A program made the translations under genes and the position numbers. Positions 7,923 through 16,356 of a stretch of DNA of 64,000 nt are shown here, piece by piece (position 1 is the first letter of the stretch; every line of letters starts with the position of its first letter). Source of the DNA: DATESN01 sp035270785 (GTDB taxonomy: Bacteria; Bacillota; Clostridia; Lachnospirales; Lachnospiraceae); assembly GCA_035270785.1 (NCBI GenBank), contig DATESN010000106.1, positions 62,001 to 126,000 of the forward strand, given 5' to 3'. Under the pieces are notes generated by a model. The model saw only the letters and a program-made list of their open reading frames with translations. It made no database searches and had not been told where the DNA came from.

Positions 7923-8897
7923 GTGAGGATGAGAAACATTATTTTACAAATATTCGCAATGGTAATGATCATAAGTTGTTGTTATCATCCAATGATTGCC
8001 AGGGGAAATGAAACTGAACCAATAAAATATAAGGAAACAGTCTATACGCTTACACCCATAACAGAGTATCATGTGATGACAGGTAACGTAATTGTTAGAA
8101 GTTCCCCAGACTTGGAAAGTGTTGTAATAGGAACCATGAAGACAGGACAAATTGCCATTTCTTTTGCCCAGACAAATATAGGATGGTATCAAATTAAATA
8201 TTGTGGAATGACAGGTTATGTATATAACCGAAATATGGAACAGTATACAGGTGGTAGCAAAGAGGAAGTCAGTGCAAAATTAGATTTTGCCGAGGAAGAG
8301 ATTCGAATCAATGTATTAGGGGATAGCATTACTTATGGAGAAAAGGTGTCATCACAAGATAACATATATGCAAATCTTTTAGGTGCAAAAATGGGAGCCA
8401 CGGTTGTAAATAATTATGGTTTACGAGGATCTACAATTGCAGGAATTCATCCAGAACGATTTATCGACCGCTGTATGTCTATGGATGCAACCGCTAATTT
8501 TATTATTGTATTTGGAGGAACCAATGACTATGGAACCAATACAGAATTAGGTTCTTACGGAGATATTTCTGGAGAAACATTTTATGGTGGATTGAATCTA
8601 ATGATGTGTGGATTAAAACAAAGGTATCCAGATGCAGAAGTCATTTTTTTGACTCCATTAAGAAGGTTAAATGATAGTAGAAAAAACAAAATAGGAAAAA
8701 CCTTAGAAGATTATGTAAAAGCAATGATTAAAATGGGAGAATTTTATGATATACCAGTATTAGATTTATATTCAGCCAAGGAATTAGATTTTGTTAAAAA
8801 TCGCTATACTTATATGAGAGATGGTATTCATCCAAATGATAAAGCACATGTTATCATTGCTAATTATTTGGAGGAACAATTATTGAATGTGGAATAA
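7923..8897 (+). CDS. Secreted SH3b-SGNH/GDSL esterase-like protein
   Basis: The protein (324 residues from the GTG at 7923; AGGAAG at 7911-7916 supports this start, with ATG 7929 as alternative) begins with a signal peptide. A bacterial SH3 domain follows (about 40-100; GNVIVRSSP and GWYQIKYCGMTGYVY), then an SGNH hydrolase domain (about 120-320). SGNH blocks are visible: GDSITYG (nucleophile Ser), GGTNDYG (block III Asn) and DGIHPND (catalytic Asp/His). Such enzymes deacetylate polysaccharides or hydrolyse esters at the cell surface; the SH3 domain may bind peptidoglycan. It lies in the same transcript as the preceding glycosidase-like gene, so it is also under the c-di-GMP riboswitch, and ends at a clear terminator. 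Confidence 0.88.
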   Translation: MRMRNIILQIFAMVMIISCCYHPMIARGNETEPIKYKETVYTLTPITEYHVMTGNVIVRSSPDLESVVIGTMKTGQIAISFAQTNIGWYQIKYCGMTGYVYNRNMEQYTGGSKEEVSAKLDFAEEEIRINVLGDSITYGEKVSSQDNIYANLLGAKMGATVVNNYGLRGSTIAGIHPERFIDRCMSMDATANFIIVFGGTNDYGTNTELGSYGDISGETFYGGLNLMMCGLKQRYPDAEVIFLTPLRRLNDSRKNKIGKTLEDYVKAMIKMGEFYDIPVLDLYSAKELDFVKNRYTYMRDGIHPNDKAHVIIANYLEEQLLNVE

Positions 8898-8917
8898 AAA
8901 AATATAATGTGCATCTT

Positions 8918-8961
8918 GCAATACAAAAGTAACCTTTTGGGTTAATTTGTATTGCTTTTTT
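8918..8961 (+). terminator. Intrinsic terminator of the riboswitch operon
   Basis: GCAATACAAA (8918-8927) pairs with TTTGTATTGC (8946-8955), with an inner AACC/GGTT extension, followed by TTTTTT. Confidence 0.88.
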
Positions 8962-9026
8962 ATTTATTAAAGAATAGACTATAAATTAGAAAATTGAGAT
9001 GGATTTGTATGCTAGGGGGAAATAGT

Positions 9027-9899
9027 ATGAATGTGATAGAAATAAAAAACCTAACCAAATACTACGGAAAGGCTAGAGGAATTATTGATATTAATTTGGT
9101 GGTCAAGCAAGGTGATTGCTTTGGATTCATCGGTCCAAATGGTGCCGGAAAATCAACTACAATTAGAACACTTCTAGGACTAATATCTCCTACCAAAGGT
9201 AGCGCAACTATTTTAGGAATGGATATTACTACTCATAAAAAAGAGATTTTAAAAAGAATTGGATACATGCCTTCAGAGGCTATGTTTTATAGCAATATGA
9301 AAGTGTCAGATATTATAAAGTTATCGGCTGACTTACATAAAAAGGATTGTAGCGTTCAGGCAAAGGAACTATGTGAACGTTTGCAATTGGATACATCCCG
9401 TAGGGTAGATGAACTATCCCTGGGTAATCGTAAAAAGGTTAGTATCATTTGTGCCATGCAGCATGACCCTGACTTGTATATTTTTGATGAACCAACTTCT
9501 GGTCTAGATCCTCTTATGCAACAAGAGTTTTTCAAAATAATTTTAGAAAAGAATGAAAAAGGAGCCACTATTTTTCTTTCCTCCCATGTGTTAAATGAAA
9601 TTCAAAAGTACTGTAAACATGCAGGGATTGTAAAAGATGGAAAGTTGATTGTAGTAAATACAGTAGAGGAATTGGCAAGAAGTAATGCAAAAAGAGTTGT
9701 GGTACACGGAATTACAAAGGCGCCAGACCTAAAAGGAATTGTTGATTTGCAGTGCATGGATGGGCATATTAGCTTTCTATATTCAGGAGAAATGCCAATA
9801 CTAATTCATTCATTAAATGGACTACCAATTAGCAATTTAACAATTACAGACCCAAGCTTAGAAGAAATATTTATGCATTTTTATGAGGAGGATAAATAG
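9027..9899 (+). CDS. ABC transporter ATP-binding protein (ABC-2 exporter type)
   Basis: A 290-residue ATPase from the ATG at 9027, which is preceded by AGGGGGA; an upstream in-frame ATG at 8994 lacks such a site. Motifs: Walker A GPNGAGKST, signature LSLGNRKK (a variant of LSGGQ), Walker B LYIFDEPTSGLD and the H-loop SSHVL. The C-terminal 80 residues are the regulatory extension common in ABC-2 and drug/bacitracin exporters. It would power the membrane protein encoded 3 bp downstream. The exported substrate cannot be told from sequence. Confidence 0.93.
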   Translation: MNVIEIKNLTKYYGKARGIIDINLVVKQGDCFGFIGPNGAGKSTTIRTLLGLISPTKGSATILGMDITTHKKEILKRIGYMPSEAMFYSNMKVSDIIKLSADLHKKDCSVQAKELCERLQLDTSRRVDELSLGNRKKVSIICAMQHDPDLYIFDEPTSGLDPLMQQEFFKIILEKNEKGATIFLSSHVLNEIQKYCKHAGIVKDGKLIVVNTVEELARSNAKRVVVHGITKAPDLKGIVDLQCMDGHISFLYSGEMPILIHSLNGLPISNLTITDPSLEEIFMHFYEEDK

Positions 9900-9902
9900 A
9901 TT

Positions 9903-10691
9903 ATGACGATAGTAAAACATGAAATTAAGATGAACTTTAAATCACTTCTTATATGGTCATTAACAGTAGGATCTTTAATTTTTGTATTTATGATGATTTA
10001 TCCAAGTTTAGCAAATCAACTAGTTGATATGGAGGCAGTATATTCTAATATGGGAAGTTTTTCGGCAGCCTTTGGAATGGATCAAATTAGTTTTACAACG
10101 CCGCTTGGATTTTATGGAATTGAAGCAGGCGCAATGCTTTCCTTAGGTGGTGCAATGTTTGCAGCAATGATAGGAACAAGTATGTTATGCAAGGAAGAAG
10201 GCAATCATACATCAGAGTTTTTATTTACCATGCCTCATACAAGAACAGAAATCATTGCTTTTAAAGTAATTTCTATGGCTATTATCATCCTGGCTTTTGA
10301 TGCCATTTGTTTTGTATGCGGAGTATCATCCTTTATTGCCAGTGGTGAAAACCTAGAATTCAAGAAGTTTGCATTATATCACGTTGCACAAACCTTTATG
10401 CATTTGCAGATTGGGATGATTTGTTTTGGAATATCTGCTTTTTTAAAGAAAAACAATGTTGGGTTAGGGATAGGAATTGCTATTTTACTATATTTTTTAC
10501 AAATGTTTGTCAATATAAGTGATAAAGTAGAATTCTTAAAATATATAACACCCTATTGCTATTCGGATGCAGCAAAAGTATTTCCAACCTCATCAATTGA
10601 TGGTGAATTGTTATGGATAGGGATGATGACAGGATTTATATTCCTTGGAATCGCCTTTGTAAAATATAATAGAAAAGATTTAGCTTCCTAA
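9903..10691 (+). CDS. ABC-2 type permease
   Basis: A 262-residue membrane protein with about six hydrophobic segments. These start with the N-terminal helix WSLTVGSLIFVFMMIYPS, followed by a cytoplasmic loop, a second helix (MLSLGGAMFAAMIG) with the conserved KEEGNHTSEFLFTMPHTR loop, and C-terminal helices ending in VKYNRKDLAS. That loop, placed before helix 3, is typical of ABC-2 permeases of the antibiotic/bacitracin-resistance type. It pairs with the preceding ATPase. Its 3' end overlaps the convergent rluA-type gene by 12 bp, so the two genes share a terminal region. Confidence 0.9.
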   Translation: MTIVKHEIKMNFKSLLIWSLTVGSLIFVFMMIYPSLANQLVDMEAVYSNMGSFSAAFGMDQISFTTPLGFYGIEAGAMLSLGGAMFAAMIGTSMLCKEEGNHTSEFLFTMPHTRTEIIAFKVISMAIIILAFDAICFVCGVSSFIASGENLEFKKFALYHVAQTFMHLQIGMICFGISAFLKKNNVGLGIGIAILLYFLQMFVNISDKVEFLKYITPYCYSDAAKVFPTSSIDGELLWIGMMTGFIFLGIAFVKYNRKDLAS

Positions 10692-11567
10692 AAGTTGTTT
10701 CATATCAATGGGTAAATCAGCAGTAAAAGAAAGTAGCACTTTTGTAATAGGATGAATAAAGGTAAGCTTGTGTGAATGTAGAGCTTGCCTATTTATTTGT
10801 GTAAAATTGGGATTATAGATAAAATCACCAGGCAGGGGGTGACCAATATATTTCATATGAACACGGATTTGATGAGTGCGTCCTGTTTCTAATCGAATTT
10901 TGGCTAGAGAATATCCATTCCTTGATGTTAAACATTCAAAATGAGTAACGGCACGTTCACCATGAATATAATCCACACATCTCTGGATGGTTGAATTAGC
11001 CATTCTTGAAATAGGGGCATCAATGATGCCAGACTGTTCCAATGTTCCCTCAACGATTGCTAAATATTCTCTATGAATGGTACGTTGCTTAATTTGTTCC
11101 CCTAAGAGGCAACTACTAAGCATATTTTTTGCAATAAGAACCAAACCGGTAGTATCTTTATCAAGACGATTAATGCATCGATATACAAATGGACTTTCTT
11201 CGTTTCTATAATAGTAAAATAAAGCATTAGCAAGAGTGTTATCATGATTGTTTTGAGAAGGATGAATGGGCATTTTGATTGGCTTATTAATGACAATAAT
11301 GTCATCGTCTTCATATACAATTTCGACAGGAAGTTTTGAGGCCACAATAGTGGGTAATTCATTATTTTCTATTATATTTATATAGAGTGCGTCATTTTCT
11401 TTAAGTAAATCATAAACATGAGCCCAAGTTTGATTAAGCATGATTCCATGGGGGGTTCTTTTTAGATGAACTAGCAATGCTGCTGATACTCCTTGAGTTC
11501 TCAAATATTGACTGATTGTGTAACCTTCATATGCAATGGGTATATGGTATTCAATGGAACGATTCAT
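10680..11567 (-). CDS. RluA-family 23S rRNA/tRNA pseudouridine synthase
   Basis: A 295-residue protein on the reverse strand. The catalytic motif NRLDKDTTGLVLIAK contains the active-site Asp of the RluA family, followed by KQRTIHREYLAIVEG and the RTHQIRVHMKYIGHPLPGD motif near the C-terminus. The N-terminal 60 residues form an S4-like region. It isomerises specific uridines in rRNA or tRNA; which ones cannot be predicted. AGAGAGG precedes the ATG on its strand. It is convergent with and overlaps the ABC permease gene. Confidence 0.93.
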   Translation of the reverse strand: MNRSIEYHIPIAYEGYTISQYLRTQGVSAALLVHLKRTPHGIMLNQTWAHVYDLLKENDALYINIIENNELPTIVASKLPVEIVYEDDDIIVINKPIKMPIHPSQNNHDNTLANALFYYYRNEESPFVYRCINRLDKDTTGLVLIAKNMLSSCLLGEQIKQRTIHREYLAIVEGTLEQSGIIDAPISRMANSTIQRCVDYIHGERAVTHFECLTSRNGYSLAKIRLETGRTHQIRVHMKYIGHPLPGDFIYNPNFTQINRQALHSHKLTFIHPITKVLLSFTADLPIDMKQLLGS

Positions 11568-11668
11568 GGTTTACCTCTCTAAACATTATACAATAATGTT
11601 AATTATACGTAGGATGTAAGGAATTTGCAATCCTAGGATGGTTTGAAAACGAAATCATTTCTATGTTG

Positions 11669-11697
11669 TTGTATTTTACTAAGATTATAGCTATACT
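11669..11697 (+). promoter_or_regulatory. Candidate promoter of the GH5 lipoprotein gene
   Basis: TTGTAT (11669-11674) and TATACT (11692-11697) are separated by 17 bp, 70 bp before the start codon. Confidence 0.5.
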
Positions 11698-11767
11698 TGT
11701 ACAATAAGTTATGAAAGAAAAAGAGTTTATTGTTATCAATTATTTATGGAAAGAGTAGGGTGATAAA

Positions 11768-13114
11768 TTGAAAAAAATAGTTAATATTTTATTGATAGTT
11801 TGTTTTGTATTGGGAGTGACAGGTTGCGGGAATGTGAAAGATAGCGATGGAAGTACGTACACAAGCAAAAAGATTGATCAAGATCAAATAGAAATCGACA
11901 AAGATTCAGAAGTTGCATTAGTTGAAAATGACATAAAAGATGACGCAGAAAGCGACGTTAAATTTGAGACAGATAATGAGGGAGAAAACGCTGTAAATAC
12001 AGGCATGATTCCTGAACTTACATTTGCTTCATACAATGTTTTAAGTAATGATGCAATGGAGTTTGTAAATAATATGAAGATAGGATGGAATCTTGGAAAT
12101 ACCTTTGATGCCATTGATAATAACACGAATTTTAAGGATGAGCTAAAATATGAGTCCATATGGAGCGGCATTGTAACCACAAAAGAAATGATAGATTGTG
12201 TTAAAAATGCAGGTTTTAATACTATTCGTATTCCAGTTTCCTGGCATAATCATGTATCGGGAGAAGAATTTATAATTAGTGAGGTTTGGATGAATCGGGT
12301 TCAAGAGGTAGTAGATTATGCAATGGAAAATGAAATGTATATCATACTTAATATACATCATGATATTGGTGAAGATTATATTTATCCAAATAGTCAAAAC
12401 TTGGAAACATCTAAAAAGTATATTACCAGTATTTGGGGACAAGTTTCTGCAAGATTTCAGGATTATGATGAACATATCATCTTTGAGGGAATGAATGAAC
12501 CACGTTTGATGGGAACAGAAAACGAGTGGTGGTTGGATAGTAATAATAAAAATTGCATTGATGCAGTTGATTGTATTAATCAACTAAATCAAAGTTTTGT
12601 AGATACTGTTCGCGCAGGCGCTGGATATAATGCAAGTAGATATGTAATGGTTTCTGGTTATTGTGCTTCACCAGAAGGAGCTTTATCGAAACAGTTTAAG
12701 CTACCAATAGACGCGTTAGAAAATAAGATGATCGTATCTGTTCACGCATATACGCCTTATAGATTTGCCCTACAAGATCTTAGCGAAGTGGGAAGTGTAT
12801 CTCAATTTAGTTCTAGTAATGAAAAAGATACTCGTGATATTGATTCATTCATGGATGAATTATATAGCAAATACATAAGTCTTGGGATTCCAGTCATTAT
12901 TGGAGAGTTTGGTGCTAGAGATAAAAATACGAATCTTTTATCAAGAGTAGAATATGCAACTTACTATATTGGAGCAGCAAGGGCAAGAGGAATAATCTGC
13001 TGTTGGTGGGATAATAATTCTTATTCAGGCAGTGGTGAAAATTTTGGAATATTAAATCGAAAAAAAGTAGAATGGGAATATCCAGAAATAGTAAAAGGTT
13101 TAATGAAATACTAA
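11768..13114 (+). CDS. Cell-surface glycoside hydrolase family 5 lipoprotein (endoglucanase type)
   Basis: A 448-residue lipoprotein: signal peptide with lipobox VTGC (C20), an acidic Ser/Asp-rich linker (about 21-85), then a GH5 barrel. GH5 landmarks: GWNLGNTFD at about 106-114, NTIRIPVSWHNH (conserved Arg), HHD at 197-199, acid/base E244 in GMNEP and nucleophile E380 in IGEFGA, and a final WWDN tryptophan motif. It therefore should cleave beta-1,4-glucan or a related plant polysaccharide while anchored to the membrane. The start is TTG at 11768, preceded by GGGTG at 5-nt spacing. No cellulose-binding module or dockerin is present. It stands alone between the RluA gene and the UppS-like gene. 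Confidence 0.93.
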   Translation: MKKIVNILLIVCFVLGVTGCGNVKDSDGSTYTSKKIDQDQIEIDKDSEVALVENDIKDDAESDVKFETDNEGENAVNTGMIPELTFASYNVLSNDAMEFVNNMKIGWNLGNTFDAIDNNTNFKDELKYESIWSGIVTTKEMIDCVKNAGFNTIRIPVSWHNHVSGEEFIISEVWMNRVQEVVDYAMENEMYIILNIHHDIGEDYIYPNSQNLETSKKYITSIWGQVSARFQDYDEHIIFEGMNEPRLMGTENEWWLDSNNKNCIDAVDCINQLNQSFVDTVRAGAGYNASRYVMVSGYCASPEGALSKQFKLPIDALENKMIVSVHAYTPYRFALQDLSEVGSVSQFSSSNEKDTRDIDSFMDELYSKYISLGIPVIIGEFGARDKNTNLLSRVEYATYYIGAARARGIICCWWDNNSYSGSGENFGILNRKKVEWEYPEIVKGLMKY

Positions 13115-13269
13115 AAAAGACAATGTAATTAATAAAAAGTATTTCCACAGTCTTAGAAATATTTATATAATTTAATGTTTTTATGTGAAAATAATTATAA
13201 AAAATATAATATAAGGTATACTCATAATAGTTGAATCACGTGCGTATGAAGTGCGCAGATAGGAGTAGT

Positions 13270-13878
13270 ATGAGAATTCCAAAACATATAGGAATAATAC
13301 CTGATGGCAATCGTAGGTGGGCAAAAGAAAAAGGTTTAAACAAAGAAGAAGGTTATGATTATGGTTTAGATCCTGGGTTACAACTTTTAAAATTAGCAAA
13401 AGAGTATGGAATTGAGGAAATAACATATTACGGTTTTACTGTGGATAATTGTAAACGTCCAAAAGAACAAATAAAGGCATTTCAACAAGCCTGTGTAGAC
13501 GCAATAAGCATGATTGCAAAAGAGGATGTATCTCTTTTGGTAATGGGAAAAACGGATTCTAAGTTTTTTCCAAAAGAATTAATTCCTTATACAAAAACAG
13601 ATAGAAGCAAGTCGAAAAAGGGTCAAATCAAAGTTAATTTTCTAGTAAATTATGGATGGGACTGGGATTTGAAAAATGGACTACAATCGAAAGAAATTTC
13701 AAGAATTGATATGATTATTCGATGGGGAGGAATGCGGAGATTATCAGGATTTCTGCCAGTACAATCTGTTTATGCTGACTTTTTTATAGTGGATGAGTTA
13801 TGGCCAGATTTTTCCCCAAAGCAATTTAAAGATGCCATCTTTTGGTATCAAAATCAAGATGTAACTTTAGGTGGTTGA
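13270..13878 (+). CDS. UppS-like cis-prenyltransferase, short form
   Basis: A 202-residue protein from ATG 13270, which has AGGAG 4 nt upstream; an earlier in-frame TTG (13231) adds 13 residues without family similarity. The cis-prenyltransferase signature is present: HIGIIPDGNRRWAKEKG with the catalytic Asp, and near the C-terminus GGMRRLSGFLPVQSVYADFF plus LWPDF. Undecaprenyl diphosphate synthases usually have about 240-250 residues and the sequence R-x-GGE-x-R-x-S-N-F; here it is GGM and SGF, so it is a divergent, shortened relative. It may make a shorter isoprenoid or have another role. The housekeeping UppS is probably encoded elsewhere. Confidence 0.82.
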   Translation: MRIPKHIGIIPDGNRRWAKEKGLNKEEGYDYGLDPGLQLLKLAKEYGIEEITYYGFTVDNCKRPKEQIKAFQQACVDAISMIAKEDVSLLVMGKTDSKFFPKELIPYTKTDRSKSKKGQIKVNFLVNYGWDWDLKNGLQSKEISRIDMIIRWGGMRRLSGFLPVQSVYADFFIVDELWPDFSPKQFKDAIFWYQNQDVTLGG

Positions 13879-13941
13879 TAGGGGAAGAACTTCTGTTTGT
13901 TTGAAACAGACAAATAAAAAATACTAGGAGGGAAAATAAAT

Positions 13942-14919
13942 ATGCAAAAGTTTGATGTAGTAGCCTTGGGCGAATTGTTAATAGATATGACGGATAATGG
14001 AATTTCTGAACAGGGGAACACCTTGTTTGAGGCGAATCCCGGAGGTGCACCTTGCAATGTTTTAGCCATGTTACAACAACTAGGACATAAAGTTGGCTTT
14101 ATCGGGAAAGTAGGAGACGACATATTCGGTCGTAAACTAAAGGGTGTTCTACAGGAGGTGGGAATTGACACAGAAAACCTTTGCGTGGATAAGGATGCAA
14201 GGACCACCTTGGCCTTTGTGGAAACGTTGAAGGATGGAGATCGAGATTTCTCGTTTTATAGAAACCCAGGAGCGGATATGTTATTAACTAAAGAGGACAT
14301 TAACATAGAATATGTGAAAAACGCCAAAATATTTCATTTTGGTACGTTATCAATGACTCACACAGGAGTTCGTGAAGCAACAAAATATGCACTCGCTATA
14401 GCTAAGAATAATGGCGCTACTATTTCATTTGATCCAAATCTGAGAGAGTCTCTGTGGGAGAGTCTAGACCTTGCAAGGGAGCAGGTAGAATACGGACTAA
14501 GTATGTGTCATATCCTAAAAATATCAGACAATGAAATCCAATGGCTGACAGGAGTAGACGATTTTTCTATGGGAGTACAAAAGATATGGGAAAAATATAA
14601 TATCCCATTGATATTAGTGTCCATGGGGAAAAATGGTAGTAGAGCCTATTATAAGCCGGGTGACAAAGAAGTGATGGTGGAAGTACCTTCATTTTTGCAG
14701 GAACACACAGTAGAAACAACAGGTGCGGGAGACACGTTTGGAGGCTGTATTCTTCATTATATACTAGAAAATGGTCTATGGAATCTGGAAAGTGAGGATT
14801 TAAGAACGATGCTCACCTTTGCAAATGCGGCAGCATCTTTGATAACAACAAGAAGGGGTGCACTTCGAGTTATGCCAAACATAGAGGAAATCAAAACATT
14901 AATTCAAAAAAGGCAATAA
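13942..14919 (+). CDS. PfkB-family sugar kinase, probable fructokinase
   Basis: A 325-residue ribokinase-fold kinase. Motifs: N-terminal GELLIDM, NPGGAPCNVLAML for sugar binding, and the C-terminal TTGAGDTFGGCI with the catalytic Asp and anion hole. The EANPGGAPCNV pattern is typical of fructokinases (ScrK), which phosphorylate fructose from sucrose breakdown. No sucrose transporter or hydrolase is adjacent, so the substrate is inferred. AGGAGGG precedes the start by an appropriate distance. Confidence 0.9.
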   Translation: MQKFDVVALGELLIDMTDNGISEQGNTLFEANPGGAPCNVLAMLQQLGHKVGFIGKVGDDIFGRKLKGVLQEVGIDTENLCVDKDARTTLAFVETLKDGDRDFSFYRNPGADMLLTKEDINIEYVKNAKIFHFGTLSMTHTGVREATKYALAIAKNNGATISFDPNLRESLWESLDLAREQVEYGLSMCHILKISDNEIQWLTGVDDFSMGVQKIWEKYNIPLILVSMGKNGSRAYYKPGDKEVMVEVPSFLQEHTVETTGAGDTFGGCILHYILENGLWNLESEDLRTMLTFANAAASLITTRRGALRVMPNIEEIKTLIQKRQ

Positions 14920-14934
14920 ACCAATTCAGTCAAA

Positions 14935-14955
14935 ACTTATTACTAAATAATAAGT
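14935..14955. other. Hairpin and short tandem repeat after the sugar kinase gene
   Basis: ACTTATTA (14935-14942) pairs with TAATAAGT (14948-14955). The following bases repeat TAAGTAATATA twice. There is no T-run, so termination here is doubtful. Confidence 0.3.
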
Positions 14956-15126
14956 AATATATAAGTAATATATAAGATACACCTAAAAAGCGGATTTATA
15001 TTGAATGACTAGAAAAGTCAAAATTAATTTAATTAAAAATGATGGATGAAATAGATGAAAAACCTCATATTTTTTGTTATACTGTAGAAGAAATTTGAAA
15101 GTGACATGAAATCTGGAGGCAAAGTT

Positions 15127-16182
15127 ATGAAAAAAATATATAGAACCATACTTTTAGTGTCAATTGTTTCTTTAATGTTGGGGATATCAGGCTGTGGGTC
15201 TGCAAAAAATAGTCAAAATATTGAGCTTGGAATGGCAGCAGTGCAGGCAGCAGATTATAAAGGTGCGCTAACACTTTTTGAAAGTGTCCAGGTGAAAAAA
15301 GAAAATGGACTTTCCTTATATCGTGGACAGGGGCTGGCATATATGGGACTTACCAAGTACCAAGAAGCCATTGCATCTTTTATAAAAGCATTATCCTATA
15401 GCAGCGGAAGATTGTCAGACATGGAATATGATATCAATTATTATTTAGCCACTTCCTACTACAAAGATGGAGATAGTGATGGTGCAATTGATACCTATGG
15501 TGCTATATTAGCGCTAAAGCCTAAGGAAAAAGACGCTTATTATCTACGGGGGGCGGTAGAATTAGAAAGCGGTGATTATGAAAAGGCCATTGCTGATTTT
15601 GACAAAGCGATTGAGCTAGATCGTAATAATTGCTCTACTTATATCGATATTTATATTTGTTTAGAGCAAAACGGATATGAAGAGAAAGGAAAAGAATACC
15701 TTGAGACTATAATGGATTCAGAAAGTAAAGCAACTTCTGATTTTGATAAAGGGCGTATTTGTTACTACTTGGGGGATTATAAAAATGCCTGCATTTATTT
15801 TGATTTGGCAAATAAAGCGGTCAATAATGAGGAAACAGCACTCTTTTTAGGTAAAGCATATGAAGCGTCAGGAGATATAAATTTCGCAGCTTCTATTTAT
15901 AATAGTTTCCTAATTAATCATTTACAAAGTGCAGCAATATACAACCAATTGGGTCTATGTAAAATGAAGCTTAAGGACTATGAAGCTGCCCTGGTAGCTT
16001 TTCAAACAGCAATGGCAATTAAAGATAATTCCATTGTTCAAACTTTGAAGTATAATGAAATAGTTGCCTATGAATTTTTAGAGGATTATAAGAAGGCAAC
16101 GGTTCTCATGGAAAGTTATTTATCAACCTATCCTGACGATGCCGCCGCAAAAAGAGAATATGAATTTTTGCAGACTAGATAA
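15127..16182 (+). CDS. TPR-repeat lipoprotein
   Basis: A 351-residue exported protein from ATG 15127 (GGAGG at 15115-15119; the upstream ATG 15106 would overlap this site). The signal peptide ends in lipobox ISGC. The rest consists of tetratricopeptide repeats, for example YYLRGAVELESGDYEKAIADF and IYNQLGLCKMKLKDYEAAL, spread over about residues 30-340. TPR proteins act as scaffolds for protein complexes; this one would face outward, anchored to the membrane by its lipid. No partner is encoded next to it. Confidence 0.88.
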   Translation: MKKIYRTILLVSIVSLMLGISGCGSAKNSQNIELGMAAVQAADYKGALTLFESVQVKKENGLSLYRGQGLAYMGLTKYQEAIASFIKALSYSSGRLSDMEYDINYYLATSYYKDGDSDGAIDTYGAILALKPKEKDAYYLRGAVELESGDYEKAIADFDKAIELDRNNCSTYIDIYICLEQNGYEEKGKEYLETIMDSESKATSDFDKGRICYYLGDYKNACIYFDLANKAVNNEETALFLGKAYEASGDINFAASIYNSFLINHLQSAAIYNQLGLCKMKLKDYEAALVAFQTAMAIKDNSIVQTLKYNEIVAYEFLEDYKKATVLMESYLSTYPDDAAAKREYEFLQTR

Positions 16183-16254
16183 TCGTAAAATAGTTCCATG
16201 GTACTATATGTTGTATACATAGCATAAAAATAGAGATAGATATAGTGTTTTTCG

Positions 16255-16283
16255 TTGACTTTGCAATCTGCGGATGATAGAAT
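16255..16283 (+). promoter_or_regulatory. Promoter of nrdD
   Basis: TTGACT (16255-16260) and TAGAAT (16278-16283) are separated by 17 bp, with a TG two bases before the -10 element (extended -10). Predicted start at about 16290. Confidence 0.75.
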
Positions 16284-16356
16284 AAATTCATGAGGAATCA
16301 TTGCCATATTATGTAAACGATGTATGTGTTGTTCGGGTAATGGGAAGGGGATTTAT

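Noticed and set aside
12143..12583. 146-residue reverse frame inside the GH5 gene
   Set aside because: Antisense to conserved GH5 motifs; low-complexity Ile/Asn-rich translation typical of shadow frames.
16190..16207. Near-palindrome around CCATGG after the TPR gene as a terminator
   Set aside because: No T-run follows, and the stem contains a mismatch beside its centre.
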